From assembly GCF_004681185.1 (NCBI RefSeq), contig NZ_SRIF01000001.1:682001-746000 (forward strand): DNA of 64,000 nt, in the 5' to 3' direction. Below the pieces are notes generated by a model. It did not search any database and was not told the origin of the DNA. It was given only the letters and a program-made list of their open reading frames with translations. This DNA is from Haloarcula amylovorans. GTDB taxonomy: Archaea; Halobacteriota; Halobacteria; Halobacteriales; Haloarculaceae. Shown here piece by piece: positions 9,294 to 17,743 of the stretch. The translations under genes were made by a program, and so were the position numbers. How positions within the stretch are numbered: position 1 is the stretch's first letter; each line of letters opens with the position of its first letter.

Positions 9294-10337
9294 TTACAGT
9301 TCTCGGAAGACGTTCCCGAGTCGCTCGATGCGCTCTTGGGTCGGCGGGTGCGAACGAGTCTCGACGTGGAACTCGTCGGTCGCCGGGTCCTCCTCGAACC
9401 CGTGGGGGAGAAAACAGAGCCCGCGGACACCGTCGTAGGCCCGGCGTTTATCGGTTTCGGGGGTCGGCGTCGCGTCGCCGTCGAGGTTCTCTAGCGCACC
9501 GACGAGCGCCGACGGGTCGCCCGTGAGCTTCGCGGCGCTCCGGTCGGCGGCGAACTCCCGTTCACGGGAGAGCGACCGGCCCAGCACCACGACCGGTGCG
9601 GTGAACACGCCCAGCAGGACGCCCCCGAGGACGACCGTCAGGCCGAACAGGAAGGCGACGCTCAGCGTGAAGGCGAGCGACCCGAACGGAGCCTCGATGA
9701 AGCGGACACTGAGGAAATACACCCCGGTGAACGCCAGTGCCCCGAAGACGAATCGACTCCCGCGAGAACCCGGAAGGGCGTCGTCGATGGGACCGTACTC
9801 GCCGTTGGTCAGTGCTGGGAGGAAGCTAGCGAGCGTCATCACGGTCGCGTCGCGGTTCTTGACGTGCATCAGTTCGTGGGCCAACACGGCGTCGAGTTCG
9901 TCGCCCGAGAGCGCGGCGAGCAACCCCTCGCTGACGACGACGGTGGCGCTTCTGAAGGTTCCGACGGCGAAACTGTTCGGGACGTCGCTGTCGGCGACGG
10001 CGATGGTCGGGACCACCATATCGGCTTGGTGACAGAGTCGCTGGACCCGGTCGTAGAGGTCCGGATACTCGGTCCGGTCTACCTCGCGGGCGTCGGCCTC
10101 CGCGAGCGTCTGTGCGCGTGTGTACCGTAACTGCGCCCAGACGAAGGCAACGAGCGCCGGACTCACGACGGCGAGCCACCACGCGAGACCGGAGCCGCCG
10201 GGAAGTACCGCGTCCACGGCGTCTCGAAGCGGCGTGAGCCACGGTGTCAGGAGGGACGCGACGGTGGCGACGACGGCGACGTCGATCGCGAGGAGGAGGA
10301 GGAGGGTCGTCAGGATGCGGCGATTGAGAGTCCCCAT
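9294..10337 (-). CDS. M48 family membrane zinc metalloprotease (HtpX-like)
   Basis: Membrane protease of 347 aa. Two N-terminal helices (residues about 10-30 and 45-65) precede a cytosolic zinc site: VLAHELMHVKNRDA carries HExxH, and the third ligand is the Glu in SREREFAADRSAAKLTG. Two further helices lie between them (FVFGALAFTGVYFLSV and FLFGLTVVLGGVLLGVF). This matches HtpX/CAAX-protease-like M48 enzymes, which handle damaged membrane proteins. It is convergent with the flavoprotein gene and divergent from the DUF4129 operon. Haloarchaea carry several M48 paralogues, so no gene symbol is given. Confidence 0.88.
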   Translation of the reverse strand: MGTLNRRILTTLLLLLAIDVAVVATVASLLTPWLTPLRDAVDAVLPGGSGLAWWLAVVSPALVAFVWAQLRYTRAQTLAEADAREVDRTEYPDLYDRVQRLCHQADMVVPTIAVADSDVPNSFAVGTFRSATVVVSEGLLAALSGDELDAVLAHELMHVKNRDATVMTLASFLPALTNGEYGPIDDALPGSRGSRFVFGALAFTGVYFLSVRFIEAPFGSLAFTLSVAFLFGLTVVLGGVLLGVFTAPVVVLGRSLSREREFAADRSAAKLTGDPSALVGALENLDGDATPTPETDKRRAYDGVRGLCFLPHGFEEDPATDEFHVETRSHPPTQERIERLGNVFREL

Positions 10338-10459
10338 ACGCGTGTCTGGAGATTGCTGTCAACGCGTCAAAATACTTCTGGTCGCTCAAAAACGCCTTCG
10401 AACAAGGACAATACTTTAGACTGGTTGGAAAGAAGTCACGAATAGTGCCTTCCAGTCTC

Positions 10460-11458
10460 ATGCGTGCCGCGCTGGCCCTCCTCTGCGCCGGTGCCGTCGT
10501 CTACGCGACGGCGTTGTTCCCCGCCGCGCTGGACGTGGGACTCCAGCAGAGCGGCCCCGTCGCCGACGGGCCATCGGCCCCCGCCCCCTCGACCCCGGCT
10601 CCCGAACCGACGGCAACGCCGGCCCCAACCGCCGAACCGACAGCCACCCCAGCGGCCGACACCGGCGGCAGTGGTAGTAGTGGTTTCCCCGCCCTCTCGT
10701 TCCTCCCACAGCTGCTGGGCTTGCTCACGGTCATGGCGCTCGGCTACGTCGGCTTCCTCGTCGTCCGCGGCAGCGAGGGCTTTGACGGTAGCGGAGTCAG
10801 TCTCCCCGGACTCGGATGGCTCTCGATTCCGCGGTGGTTCCCCTTCACGGGGACGCTCCAGCGGATTCCACAACTGACGACGACGGTGTTGCTCGGCGGG
10901 GCGGCGGCGCTTTCGAGCGTCGCCGCGGGCGTCGGTAGCGTCGTTCGCGGCGTCGGTGTCGGGCTCGCCGCGGGACTGGGCCCGCTGAGTCGGATGACCG
11001 GCCGCTCCCTGGTCGCGCTCCCGAGCGTGCTCGGGACGCTGGCGCTCTCGCCGGGACGTGCGCTCTCGGGGCTGACCGGCAGCGGGCTGCTGACCTCGCT
11101 TCGCGGCGGTATCGACCGCCCGGCGTTCCTCGACCGCGACGACCCTACCAACGAGGACCTTCGGTCGACGACCGACACGAGTGCCGACGCTGAGACGCCG
11201 GACGAACCCAGCCCGCCGACGATACAGGAGGCGTGGCAGCGACTGACCGCGGCGATTCCGGTAGCGAACCCCGCGGCGACGACGCCCGGCGAGTACGCCC
11301 GGAAAGCCGTCGATATCGGGCTTCCGGAAGCCCCAGTGCGGCGGTTGACCGACCTGTTCCGGGCGGTCCAGTATGGCGGCCAGTCGGCTTCGACCACCAG
11401 AACGGAGGCGGCCCGAGATGCGCTTTCGAGCATCTTCGACGGCGGTGATGAGCGATGA
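10460..11458 (+). CDS. DUF4129 domain membrane protein
   Basis: A 332-aa protein starting at ATG 10460 (MRAALALLCAGAVVYATALF), which begins directly with a signal or anchor helix; an in-frame GTG at 10445 is possible. A Pro/Thr-rich linker (residues about 35-75) leads to a second helix (LLGLLTVMALGYVGFLVV), a long Gly/Ser/Leu-rich segment, and a C-terminal DUF4129-like region (TPGEYARKAVDIGLP then LTDLFRAVQYG). DUF4129 usually accompanies transglutaminase-like or DUF58/MoxR genes acting at the envelope. It is first of four genes joined by ATGA overlaps. The molecular function is unknown. Confidence 0.75.
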   Translation: MRAALALLCAGAVVYATALFPAALDVGLQQSGPVADGPSAPAPSTPAPEPTATPAPTAEPTATPAADTGGSGSSGFPALSFLPQLLGLLTVMALGYVGFLVVRGSEGFDGSGVSLPGLGWLSIPRWFPFTGTLQRIPQLTTTVLLGGAAALSSVAAGVGSVVRGVGVGLAAGLGPLSRMTGRSLVALPSVLGTLALSPGRALSGLTGSGLLTSLRGGIDRPAFLDRDDPTNEDLRSTTDTSADAETPDEPSPPTIQEAWQRLTAAIPVANPAATTPGEYARKAVDIGLPEAPVRRLTDLFRAVQYGGQSASTTRTEAARDALSSIFDGGDER

Positions 11459-12228
11459 GCCGAACGGAGACGGTAAGCGAAGAGCCAAGCGCCGACGAGT
11501 TCGGGTCGGCCGAGTCTCCCACCGACGGGAAGACGACGGCCGAGCGGGCGATTCGCGGGACGCTCACCGACCGAGCGACCGTCGACGCGACGGTCGAACG
11601 CGCGGACGCGGGGCCGCTCTGGCGGGTGCTCACACTCGCTGGCCTCGCGGCCCTCGCGGCGGCTGTCGTCGTCGCCACGGTTCCCGGTCTGCTCCCCACA
11701 CCGACAGATTCGACCGCTACGGCCACGCTTCGGGCCGCCGCCCCATACGCCGGGGCCGCAGTCGCACTCGTCGGTCTCTACGGTGTCATCAGCCGCGAGA
11801 AAACCGGCGAACCAACGCCCGAGACGCCGGTCGAACTCCCGAGTGCGAATCCCGAGACGATGCGCGGTGAGTCTCACTCCGTGGTTGGCGACGACATCGA
11901 CGACCTCCTCCGGCGCATCGACGGCCGCGTCGACCCGTACAACGGTATCGAGGCGAGCTACGCCGTCGAAGTCCAGCATCGGCTTCGGGAGGCAGTCCTT
12001 CGGGCGCTCGTCCGGTACACCGACCGCGACCCCGAGACAGCGGAGGCGGCGGTAGCGAACGGGACGTGGACCGACGACGTGCGCGCGGCGTCTTTCCTCG
12101 GTGACCGGGTCGGCGACCCGCCGCTCGCCGTCCAGTTGCGCGACTGGGCCAGCGGCGAGGGGTTTGACCGCAAGGTAGCTGCGACGCTGTCGGAGATTCG
12201 CCGACTCCGCGGCGGTGATGCCCGATGA
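11455..12228 (+). CDS. Haloarchaeal membrane protein (DUF7269-like) of the DUF58 operon
   Basis: A 257-aa protein with a charged N terminus, two hydrophobic helices (LTLAGLAALAAAVVVATVPGLL and PYAGAAVALVGLYGVI), and a soluble helical C-terminal half containing VVGDDIDDLLRRIDGRVDPY. I recognise it as the haloarchaeal family that sits between DUF4129 and DUF58 genes, probably DUF7269. No catalytic motif is visible. It overlaps both neighbours by 4 bases, so it is presumably made in stoichiometry with them. An accessory or scaffold role is inferred from context only. Confidence 0.65.
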   Translation: MSRTETVSEEPSADEFGSAESPTDGKTTAERAIRGTLTDRATVDATVERADAGPLWRVLTLAGLAALAAAVVVATVPGLLPTPTDSTATATLRAAAPYAGAAVALVGLYGVISREKTGEPTPETPVELPSANPETMRGESHSVVGDDIDDLLRRIDGRVDPYNGIEASYAVEVQHRLREAVLRALVRYTDRDPETAEAAVANGTWTDDVRAASFLGDRVGDPPLAVQLRDWASGEGFDRKVAATLSEIRRLRGGDAR

Positions 12229-13580
12229 CTGATCGACAGCGCGCTCGCCGTGCAGTCGGGCTCTCGGTGGCACTCGTCGCGGGCGCGGCGGGCGTCGCCA
12301 CCGGCAACGCCGCCATCTTCGTCGCCTCGACGGTCGGACTCGTCTACGCGGCCTACGAGGCGGCGACGCAGGACCCCGAACCGGTCCTGACCGTCGAACG
12401 CTCGCTCGAACCGGCCGCGCCGCTTCCCGGCGAGGAAGTCGAAGTGACGGTGACCGTCAGCAACGACGGGCTCGACTATCTCCCGGACGTTCGCGTCGTC
12501 GACGGCGTCCCCGAGCGTCTCCGCGTCGTCTCCGGGTCGCCCCGGTTCGGAACGGCCCTCGACGCCGACGACAGTGCGTCCTTTGGGTATACCGTCGAGG
12601 CGCGCCGCGGCGACCACCCGTTCGGTGAGACGACGGTGGTCTGTCGCGACCTCACCGGCACCGGCGAGTGCCGCGAGCGAGTGCGCGTCGAGACGACCGT
12701 CGAATGTAGCGCCGACATCGAGTCGCTCCCCCTGTCGGCACAGACGCTCCCGCGGGCGGGGCGCGTCCGGACACGGGCGGGCGGCGAAGGCGTCTCGTTC
12801 TACGCCATCCGGGAGTACCAGTCGGCCGACCCGATGGCGCGCATCGACTGGAATCGGTTCGCCCGGACGAACGAACTGGCGACAGTCGAGTTCCAGGAGA
12901 CGGCGGCCGCGAGCGTCGTCCTCCTCGTCGATACGCGAAACCCGGTTTCGCCGCGACCACGCGCGCCCAACGCCGTCCAGTTCGCCGTCTACGCCGCCGA
13001 ACTGCTCGGGGGGACGCTACTGGCCGAGGACAACCGCGTGGGCGCGGCCACGTTCGACGAGTGTGCGTACCTCCGTCCGGCCACCGACCGCGCACAGCGA
13101 CGCCGTCTCCGCGAGTTCTTCGGCGACGGCAACGACGAGGGGCCGAGCGACGAGGAGGCCGACAGATTCCTGGCGGGCGTCGAAGACGGCCAGCTGTTCC
13201 AGCCTGTCTCTCACCTCGAACAGTACGCAAGCGAGCGCCACGAACCCGGTCACGAGGGCAGTGGGACCGCGACCGACGGTGGCGGTGTCGTCGGGACGCT
13301 CGACCGAACGCTTCCCGACGGAGCACAGGTCGTCTTCTGTACGCCGCTGCTCGATGACCGGGCGGCCGACGCCGCGAAGCGACTCGCCGCGTACGGTCAC
13401 TCGGTGACGGTACTCAGTCCGGACGTGACCACGGACGAGACGCCCGGCGGGGCCCTCGCCGAGTTCGACAGGGCCGAGCGACTTGACGGGCTGCGCGCGA
13501 GCGTGCGCGTCGTGGACTGGACGCCGACGGAGCCGCTCGCAAAAGCGCTCTTGCGGGCCGAGTCGGGGTGGTCGGCGTGA
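12225..13580 (+). CDS. DUF58 domain protein
   Basis: A 451-aa protein with two N-terminal hydrophobic segments (residues about 10-50), a beta-rich region resembling bacterial surface domains (VEVTVTVSNDGLDYLPDVRV), and the DUF58 core near residue 200: YQSADPMARIDWNRFARTN followed by VVLLVDTRN, a vWA-like fold. DUF58 proteins usually partner a MoxR AAA+ ATPase and transglutaminase-type proteins in envelope or chaperone-like systems. No MoxR gene is present in this four-gene set. The gene is ATGA-coupled to the upstream gene and overlaps the following GTG start. Confidence 0.85.
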   Translation: MTDRQRARRAVGLSVALVAGAAGVATGNAAIFVASTVGLVYAAYEAATQDPEPVLTVERSLEPAAPLPGEEVEVTVTVSNDGLDYLPDVRVVDGVPERLRVVSGSPRFGTALDADDSASFGYTVEARRGDHPFGETTVVCRDLTGTGECRERVRVETTVECSADIESLPLSAQTLPRAGRVRTRAGGEGVSFYAIREYQSADPMARIDWNRFARTNELATVEFQETAAASVVLLVDTRNPVSPRPRAPNAVQFAVYAAELLGGTLLAEDNRVGAATFDECAYLRPATDRAQRRRLREFFGDGNDEGPSDEEADRFLAGVEDGQLFQPVSHLEQYASERHEPGHEGSGTATDGGGVVGTLDRTLPDGAQVVFCTPLLDDRAADAAKRLAAYGHSVTVLSPDVTTDETPGGALAEFDRAERLDGLRASVRVVDWTPTEPLAKALLRAESGWSA

Positions 13581-15082
13581 GCGGACTCGACAGGCGGCCC
13601 GTCCGCTCGACGGCGGCGCTCTCGGGCACGCTGGCCGTCGCGGTGGCGTTGCTGGTCGGTCTCGGCGTCGGCGACCCGCTCACGGTTCTGGTGAGCGTCG
13701 GCGGCGCGCTCTCGCTCGCCGGCGGCGTCTGGGCGCTCGACGGCGGATCGAACGCGCGCGTCGCCGGCGGGAGCGTCGCGCTCCTCGTCGGGACGCTGTG
13801 TTTCGGTGCAACGCTGTTCCTCGGTGCGGGCACACCCGCGCTGTTCGTCTCCCTCGGTCTCGGATTCGCCGTCACGCTCGTCGTCACCGACGCGACGACC
13901 GGGCTGGTCCGAAGCGACTCGTTGGGGACGGCGCTGCGCGAGAGCGGCAACGCACTCCTCGTGGGCATCGTCCTTGCAGTCCTCCTGAACCTCGTGGTCG
14001 AGCTCGACCTGCTGACGACGGTCGGTGTCGCCGTACTCGCACTCTCCGTCTCGTCGTCGCTCGTCGCCTTCGTCACGCTGCAGCTCGCGGTACTTGGCGT
14101 CCTCGCATTGCTCGACCGAACGGTGCCGATTGTGGACGGCTGGCTTCCCGACCGACCCGACAGCGAGGGACCGCTCGATACGCTAGCCGACGTTGGGACC
14201 GCGGCGACCGACGTGCCGAAGTCTCTCTGGGCCGTCCTCGGCCTCGAACTGTTCGTCGCACTGACACCCTTCGGACAGACGCTGTTCGCGCTGTTCCTCG
14301 ACAGTATTCCCGTCGTCGGACCGGTACTGGAGTTCGCACTCTCGGGTGTCCTCCACGCGTTCGTCGGCCTGGTCGCTGTCGCGCTGGTTGGCATCGTCGC
14401 CGCTGACGGTCTCCGCCACTGGGTCGCCGACTGGCTGGGCGACGACCCGGCACGGACGCTGTCGTTGCAGGCTGGCGGGCTGCTGACCGTCGCGCTGGCG
14501 CTCGTCGGGACGGCCGTGCTATCGGCGCTCGGCGGCCCGCTTATCGCCGGACCGGACGGCGGCGTGACGGCCGTCGTCGGCCCGGCCGCGGTCATCCTCG
14601 GTGCGGTCGTCTCGCTCTTGCTCGTGGCCGGTATCGCGCTGCAGGCCGTCTCGTTGCTCCCCGACACCGGGTTCGTCGCGCCGACGAGCGTCGGGTTCAC
14701 CGTCGGGAGCGCGCTCCTGTTTCTGTCGACGCTCGGTGCGGCGGAACGTGGCCTGTGGACGCCGCTGGTCGTCGTCGGCGTCGCCGGGGCGTTACTGGTC
14801 TGGGACACCGGCGTCCACGCGAGCGGGATCGGCACGCAGCTGGGTCGAGCCGCCGAGTCGACCGACAGCCAGTACGTCCACGTCACCGGGAGCGCCGTCG
14901 TCCTCGGCGCTGCCGTCGTCGTCGCGCTCGCTGCGCGGTACCTCCTCGTTCCCGTGCTCGCACCGCCGGTCTCGGCCGAGGCCGCCTGGCGCTCCGTGGT
15001 CGCACTCGGTCTCGTCCTCGTGGCGCTGTTGGCGTTCGGTCTCGCACTGACCGTGCGCGAGAAGCGCTCGATTGCCGAGTGA
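13577..15082 (+). CDS. Polytopic membrane protein (DUF7519-like) of the DUF58 operon
   Basis: A 501-aa, very hydrophobic protein with roughly 12-14 helices. The start is placed at GTG 13577, which overlaps the DUF58 stop (GTGA); GTG at 13568 is the alternative. Glycine- and leucine-rich helices dominate and only short loops carry charge. It has no recognisable transporter or enzyme motif. Position at the end of the DUF4129/DUF58 operon matches a haloarchaeal family that I believe is DUF7519. It likely forms the integral-membrane part of whatever complex the operon encodes. Confidence 0.65.
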   Translation: MSGLDRRPVRSTAALSGTLAVAVALLVGLGVGDPLTVLVSVGGALSLAGGVWALDGGSNARVAGGSVALLVGTLCFGATLFLGAGTPALFVSLGLGFAVTLVVTDATTGLVRSDSLGTALRESGNALLVGIVLAVLLNLVVELDLLTTVGVAVLALSVSSSLVAFVTLQLAVLGVLALLDRTVPIVDGWLPDRPDSEGPLDTLADVGTAATDVPKSLWAVLGLELFVALTPFGQTLFALFLDSIPVVGPVLEFALSGVLHAFVGLVAVALVGIVAADGLRHWVADWLGDDPARTLSLQAGGLLTVALALVGTAVLSALGGPLIAGPDGGVTAVVGPAAVILGAVVSLLLVAGIALQAVSLLPDTGFVAPTSVGFTVGSALLFLSTLGAAERGLWTPLVVVGVAGALLVWDTGVHASGIGTQLGRAAESTDSQYVHVTGSAVVLGAAVVVALAARYLLVPVLAPPVSAEAAWRSVVALGLVLVALLAFGLALTVREKRSIAE

Positions 15083-15113
15083 GTCGGGGTTCGTCGGCGC
15101 TGTCGAGTGTCGA

Positions 15114-15311
15114 CTATTCCCAGCCGCTGGGACCGACGCCGAGTCGCGTCACGATGGGGCGATACGCGAGGGCGACGACGACGACGATCGCCAACTCGAT
15201 CCAGAAGCCGACGTCACCGACAGCCGTGCGGACGACTGCGAGGACCAGGAATATCAGGATGAACAGTACGAGGTAGTTGAGCGCGAGTTTCGTCAGTCGA
15301 TCCGTCTCCAT
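15114..15311 (-). CDS. Small two-helix membrane protein
   Basis: A 65-aa protein with two hydrophobic segments (YLVLFILIFLVLAVV and FWIELAIVVVVALAY) separated by a short loop, ending GVGPSGWE. It is convergent with the DUF7519-like gene, and its ATG is divergent from coaBC. The clean hydrophobic pattern and preference for G/C third positions argue for a real gene. No family is recognised. Confidence 0.6.
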   Translation of the reverse strand: METDRLTKLALNYLVLFILIFLVLAVVRTAVGDVGFWIELAIVVVVALAYRPIVTRLGVGPSGWE

Positions 15312-15415
15312 ATGCTGCTCTACGAGGTGGGTTCACTCAAACTCTCCCCAACCCTCTTCGGAGCGGCGCTGGTCCGAGACGGTGCTGTCGGCGGCCGGGA
15401 ACCGAGCGAGGAGAG

Positions 15416-15422
15416 ACTTTTA
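15416..15422 (+). promoter_or_regulatory. Putative TATA element of coaBC
   Basis: An ACTTTTA run lies about 25-30 bases before the coaBC ATG, the spacing expected for a leaderless haloarchaeal transcript. Confidence 0.4.
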
Positions 15423-15446
15423 GGCGGCGACGATGAAGTGAGAGCC

Positions 15447-16604
15447 ATGTTGCAGGGAGTCAACGTCGTGTTGGGGGTCTCGGGCTCCATCGCCGCGGTC
15501 AAGACGGTGGAACTGGCCCACGAGTTGCGCCGAGAGGGGGCGAACGTCAGGGCCGTCATGACCGACAGCGCGAGAGGGATCGTCCACCCGTGGGCCGTCG
15601 AGTTCGCCACGGAGAACGACGTCGTGACCGAGCTGACCGGGGCCGTCGAACACGTCGACCTCTGTGGCGTCGAGGGCTGGGGTGACGTGCTCTTGCTCGC
15701 GCCCGCGACGGCCAACACCGTCGGGAAGGTCGCAGCGGCCATCGACGACACGCCGGTGACGACCTGTGCGACGACGGCACTCGGGGCGGGCGTTCCCGTC
15801 GTCGTCGCTCCGGCGATGCACGAACCGATGTACGACCACCCGGGCGTCGCAGACGCCATCGACCGTGTCGCGTCCTGGGGCGTCGCGTTCGTGGACCCGC
15901 GAATCGAGGAGGGAAAGGCAAAGATAGCGACCGAGGAGGCCATCGTCACCGCCGTCGGGCGCGCCGCGGGAGACCGGCCGCTCTCCGGAGAGCACGTAGT
16001 CGTCACCGCCGGCGCGACCACGGAGTCTGTCGATCCAGTGCGAACGCTCTCGAACCGCGCGTCGGGCCGGACCGGCCGCGCCGTTGCTCGGGCGTGTTAC
16101 GTCCACGGTGCGGACGTGACGCTGGTCCACGACGGCCCGGATGTCCCCTACGCCGCCGTCGAAGCGGTCGAGTCCGGTGCCGAGATGACCGCCGCCGTCA
16201 CCGACATCGCGTCCGACGCCGACGCGCTGATCTCGGCGGCCGCCATCTCCGATTACACTGTCTCTGGAGCCGACGAGAAAATAAAGAGCGGCCAGGAGAA
16301 CCTGACGCTCGAACTCGAACCGACGCCGAAGCTCATCGACACGGTCCGAGAGTCCCACCCCGACCTCCCCATCGTCGGGTTCAAAGTCGAGTCCGCGGGC
16401 GACGACGAGACGCTCACCGCCCGCGCCCGCGAACTCCGCAACCGGGTCGGACTCGCGTTCGTCGTCGCCAACGACGCGAGCGTGATGGGCAACGACGAGA
16501 CGCGTGCGCTGTTCGTCCGCGACGACGCAAGCGAGTACGTCGGCGACAAGCAGGGACTCGGTCTGCGCGTCGCCGAGGAACTGCGAACGACGTTGGACGG
16601 GTGA
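15447..16604 (+). CDS. coaBC: Bifunctional CoaBC: phosphopantothenoylcysteine decarboxylase / phosphopantothenate-cysteine ligase
   Basis: Two steps of coenzyme A synthesis in one 385-aa protein. ATG 15447 is chosen because the flavodoxin-like CoaC domain starts at once (VVLGVSGSIAAVKTVELAHE); the longer open frame from 15072 is non-homologous. CoaC has the active-site His in GAVEHVDLCG, the Asn in LAPATANTVGK and the loop APAMHEPMYDHP. CoaB begins at about residue 180 (VVVTAGATTESVDPVRTLSN) with the CTP/dimer motif AAAISDYTVSGADEKIKS. It is monocistronic with a nearby TATA element. Assignment is firm. Confidence 0.95.
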   Translation: MLQGVNVVLGVSGSIAAVKTVELAHELRREGANVRAVMTDSARGIVHPWAVEFATENDVVTELTGAVEHVDLCGVEGWGDVLLLAPATANTVGKVAAAIDDTPVTTCATTALGAGVPVVVAPAMHEPMYDHPGVADAIDRVASWGVAFVDPRIEEGKAKIATEEAIVTAVGRAAGDRPLSGEHVVVTAGATTESVDPVRTLSNRASGRTGRAVARACYVHGADVTLVHDGPDVPYAAVEAVESGAEMTAAVTDIASDADALISAAAISDYTVSGADEKIKSGQENLTLELEPTPKLIDTVRESHPDLPIVGFKVESAGDDETLTARARELRNRVGLAFVVANDASVMGNDETRALFVRDDASEYVGDKQGLGLRVAEELRTTLDG

Positions 16605-16731
16605 GAAACCGGCGATATGGGCCGCTCATCGCGGTCAGAGCAGCAGCGGCGCTCGTCGATATGCCGATCCGCTGGAGGCGTCGACTCGATACCGAAAGCC
16701 ATAGTCCGATTAGTGAAGAAGAAGCGACGAG

Positions 16732-17055
16732 ATGTCCTGGCCCCTACTCTTCGTCGCCGGGCTGTTCGAAGTCGGCTGGGCGATCGGTCTCGAGTACTCC
16801 GACGGTCTCTCGAAACCGATACCGACCGCGGGAACAGTCCTCTCACTCGTCGTCAGTATGTTGTTACTGGCGAAAGCGGTCCAAGACCTACCAATCGGGA
16901 CGGCGTATGCCGTGTGGACCGGGATCGGAGCCGTCGGAACCGCGGCGCTCGGTATCGTCCTATTCGACGAGCCGGCGACGAGTGCCCGCCTCCTCTTCAT
17001 CTCCGTGATCATCTTCGGAATCGTCGGGCTTCACTTCGTCTCTGGAGGGTACTGA
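16732..17055 (+). CDS. SMR family exporter, Gdx/SugE type
   Basis: A 107-aa protein with four transmembrane helices. Helix 1 has the essential SMR glutamate (FVAGLFEVGWAIGLEYSDG), and the Gdx signature PIGTAYAVWTGIGAVGTA follows. The WAIGLEYSDG and IGTAYAVWTGIGAVG pattern fits guanidinium exporters (Gdx, formerly SugE) better than drug-exporting EmrE/QacE. It probably exchanges protons for guanidinium as a dual-topology dimer. I saw no guanidine riboswitch-like structure upstream. Confidence 0.88.
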   Translation: MSWPLLFVAGLFEVGWAIGLEYSDGLSKPIPTAGTVLSLVVSMLLLAKAVQDLPIGTAYAVWTGIGAVGTAALGIVLFDEPATSARLLFISVIIFGIVGLHFVSGGY

Positions 17056-17077
17056 CGACCGCCGGTAGGCGGCGGTC

Positions 17078-17542
17078 TCACCAGTCGAACTCCCGGTGAA
17101 TCCGTCGACCATCTTCGTTCAGAACCGGCCCGACGATATCTGTGATTCCGTCCAGAATCTCCGCGGAGCTAGTCGTCGGCTTGCTGCCGGTGAACTCCGC
17201 GATCTCCTCGTGTCCGACGCTGTAGACGACACGACCGAACCCCGCCGTCGCCATCCCGCCGGCGCACATTGGACACGGCTTGGTGCTCGTATACATGACT
17301 ATCTCCGCGCGCTCGTCGGCGTCGTACTCTCGACACGCGCGATAGGCGAGGTGGAGTTCCGGGTGGCGTCGAATGTCAGCGTCCGTCACCACCCGATTCG
17401 AATCGGTCATGACGACGGTATCGTCGCGGACGAGCACCGAGCCGAACGGCTCGTCGCCGCGGGCTGCGGCCTCGCGTGCCAGCTCGAAGGCCTCGCGCAT
17501 GTGTGTTTCGTGGTCGAAATCGTCGAACTGAGGGAGAGTCAT
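17078..17542 (-). CDS. Nucleoside/guanine deaminase, CDA fold
   Basis: A 154-aa zinc-dependent deaminase. The zinc site has HPE (DADIRRHPELHLAYRA) in place of the commoner HAE, and TSTKPCPMCAGGM supplies PCxxC. Length and the GDEPFGSVLVRD start resemble GuaD-type guanine deaminases and other small nucleoside/base deaminases. tRNA adenosine deaminase is less likely since archaea lack TadA-dependent wobble editing. It is convergent with the Gdx gene and divergent from the Mrp operon. Exact substrate unknown. Confidence 0.8.
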   Translation of the reverse strand: MTLPQFDDFDHETHMREAFELAREAAARGDEPFGSVLVRDDTVVMTDSNRVVTDADIRRHPELHLAYRACREYDADERAEIVMYTSTKPCPMCAGGMATAGFGRVVYSVGHEEIAEFTGSKPTTSSAEILDGITDIVGPVLNEDGRRIHREFDW

Positions 17543-17743
17543 CGCCGTATCGTGGACGGTAAGAGCGCACGATTAATCGAGGTGTCGACTGGGTGGATCA
17601 TCGTCGCGCGACGACAACCGACGCTGTCCCGGGCAGACCATCCACTGCCGTAATGCGAAATAGTTTTCTCCGTCCCCCGGTTCGTCCCCAACAACGACTG
17701 TACCGCCTGCGAAACACACAGACAGGATTCTCACCAAACCACC

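Noticed and set aside
15072..15446. N-terminal extension of coaBC
   Set aside because: CoaC homology begins at ATG 15447, and a TATA-like element precedes it; the extension is non-homologous.
16605..16731. Guanidine riboswitch before the Gdx gene
   Set aside because: No ykkC, mini-ykkC or guanidine-III type conserved sequence was seen, and these are mainly bacterial.
17078..17542. tRNA adenosine deaminase TadA
   Set aside because: HPE replaces HAE and archaea lack this wobble-editing route; a base or nucleoside deaminase fits better.
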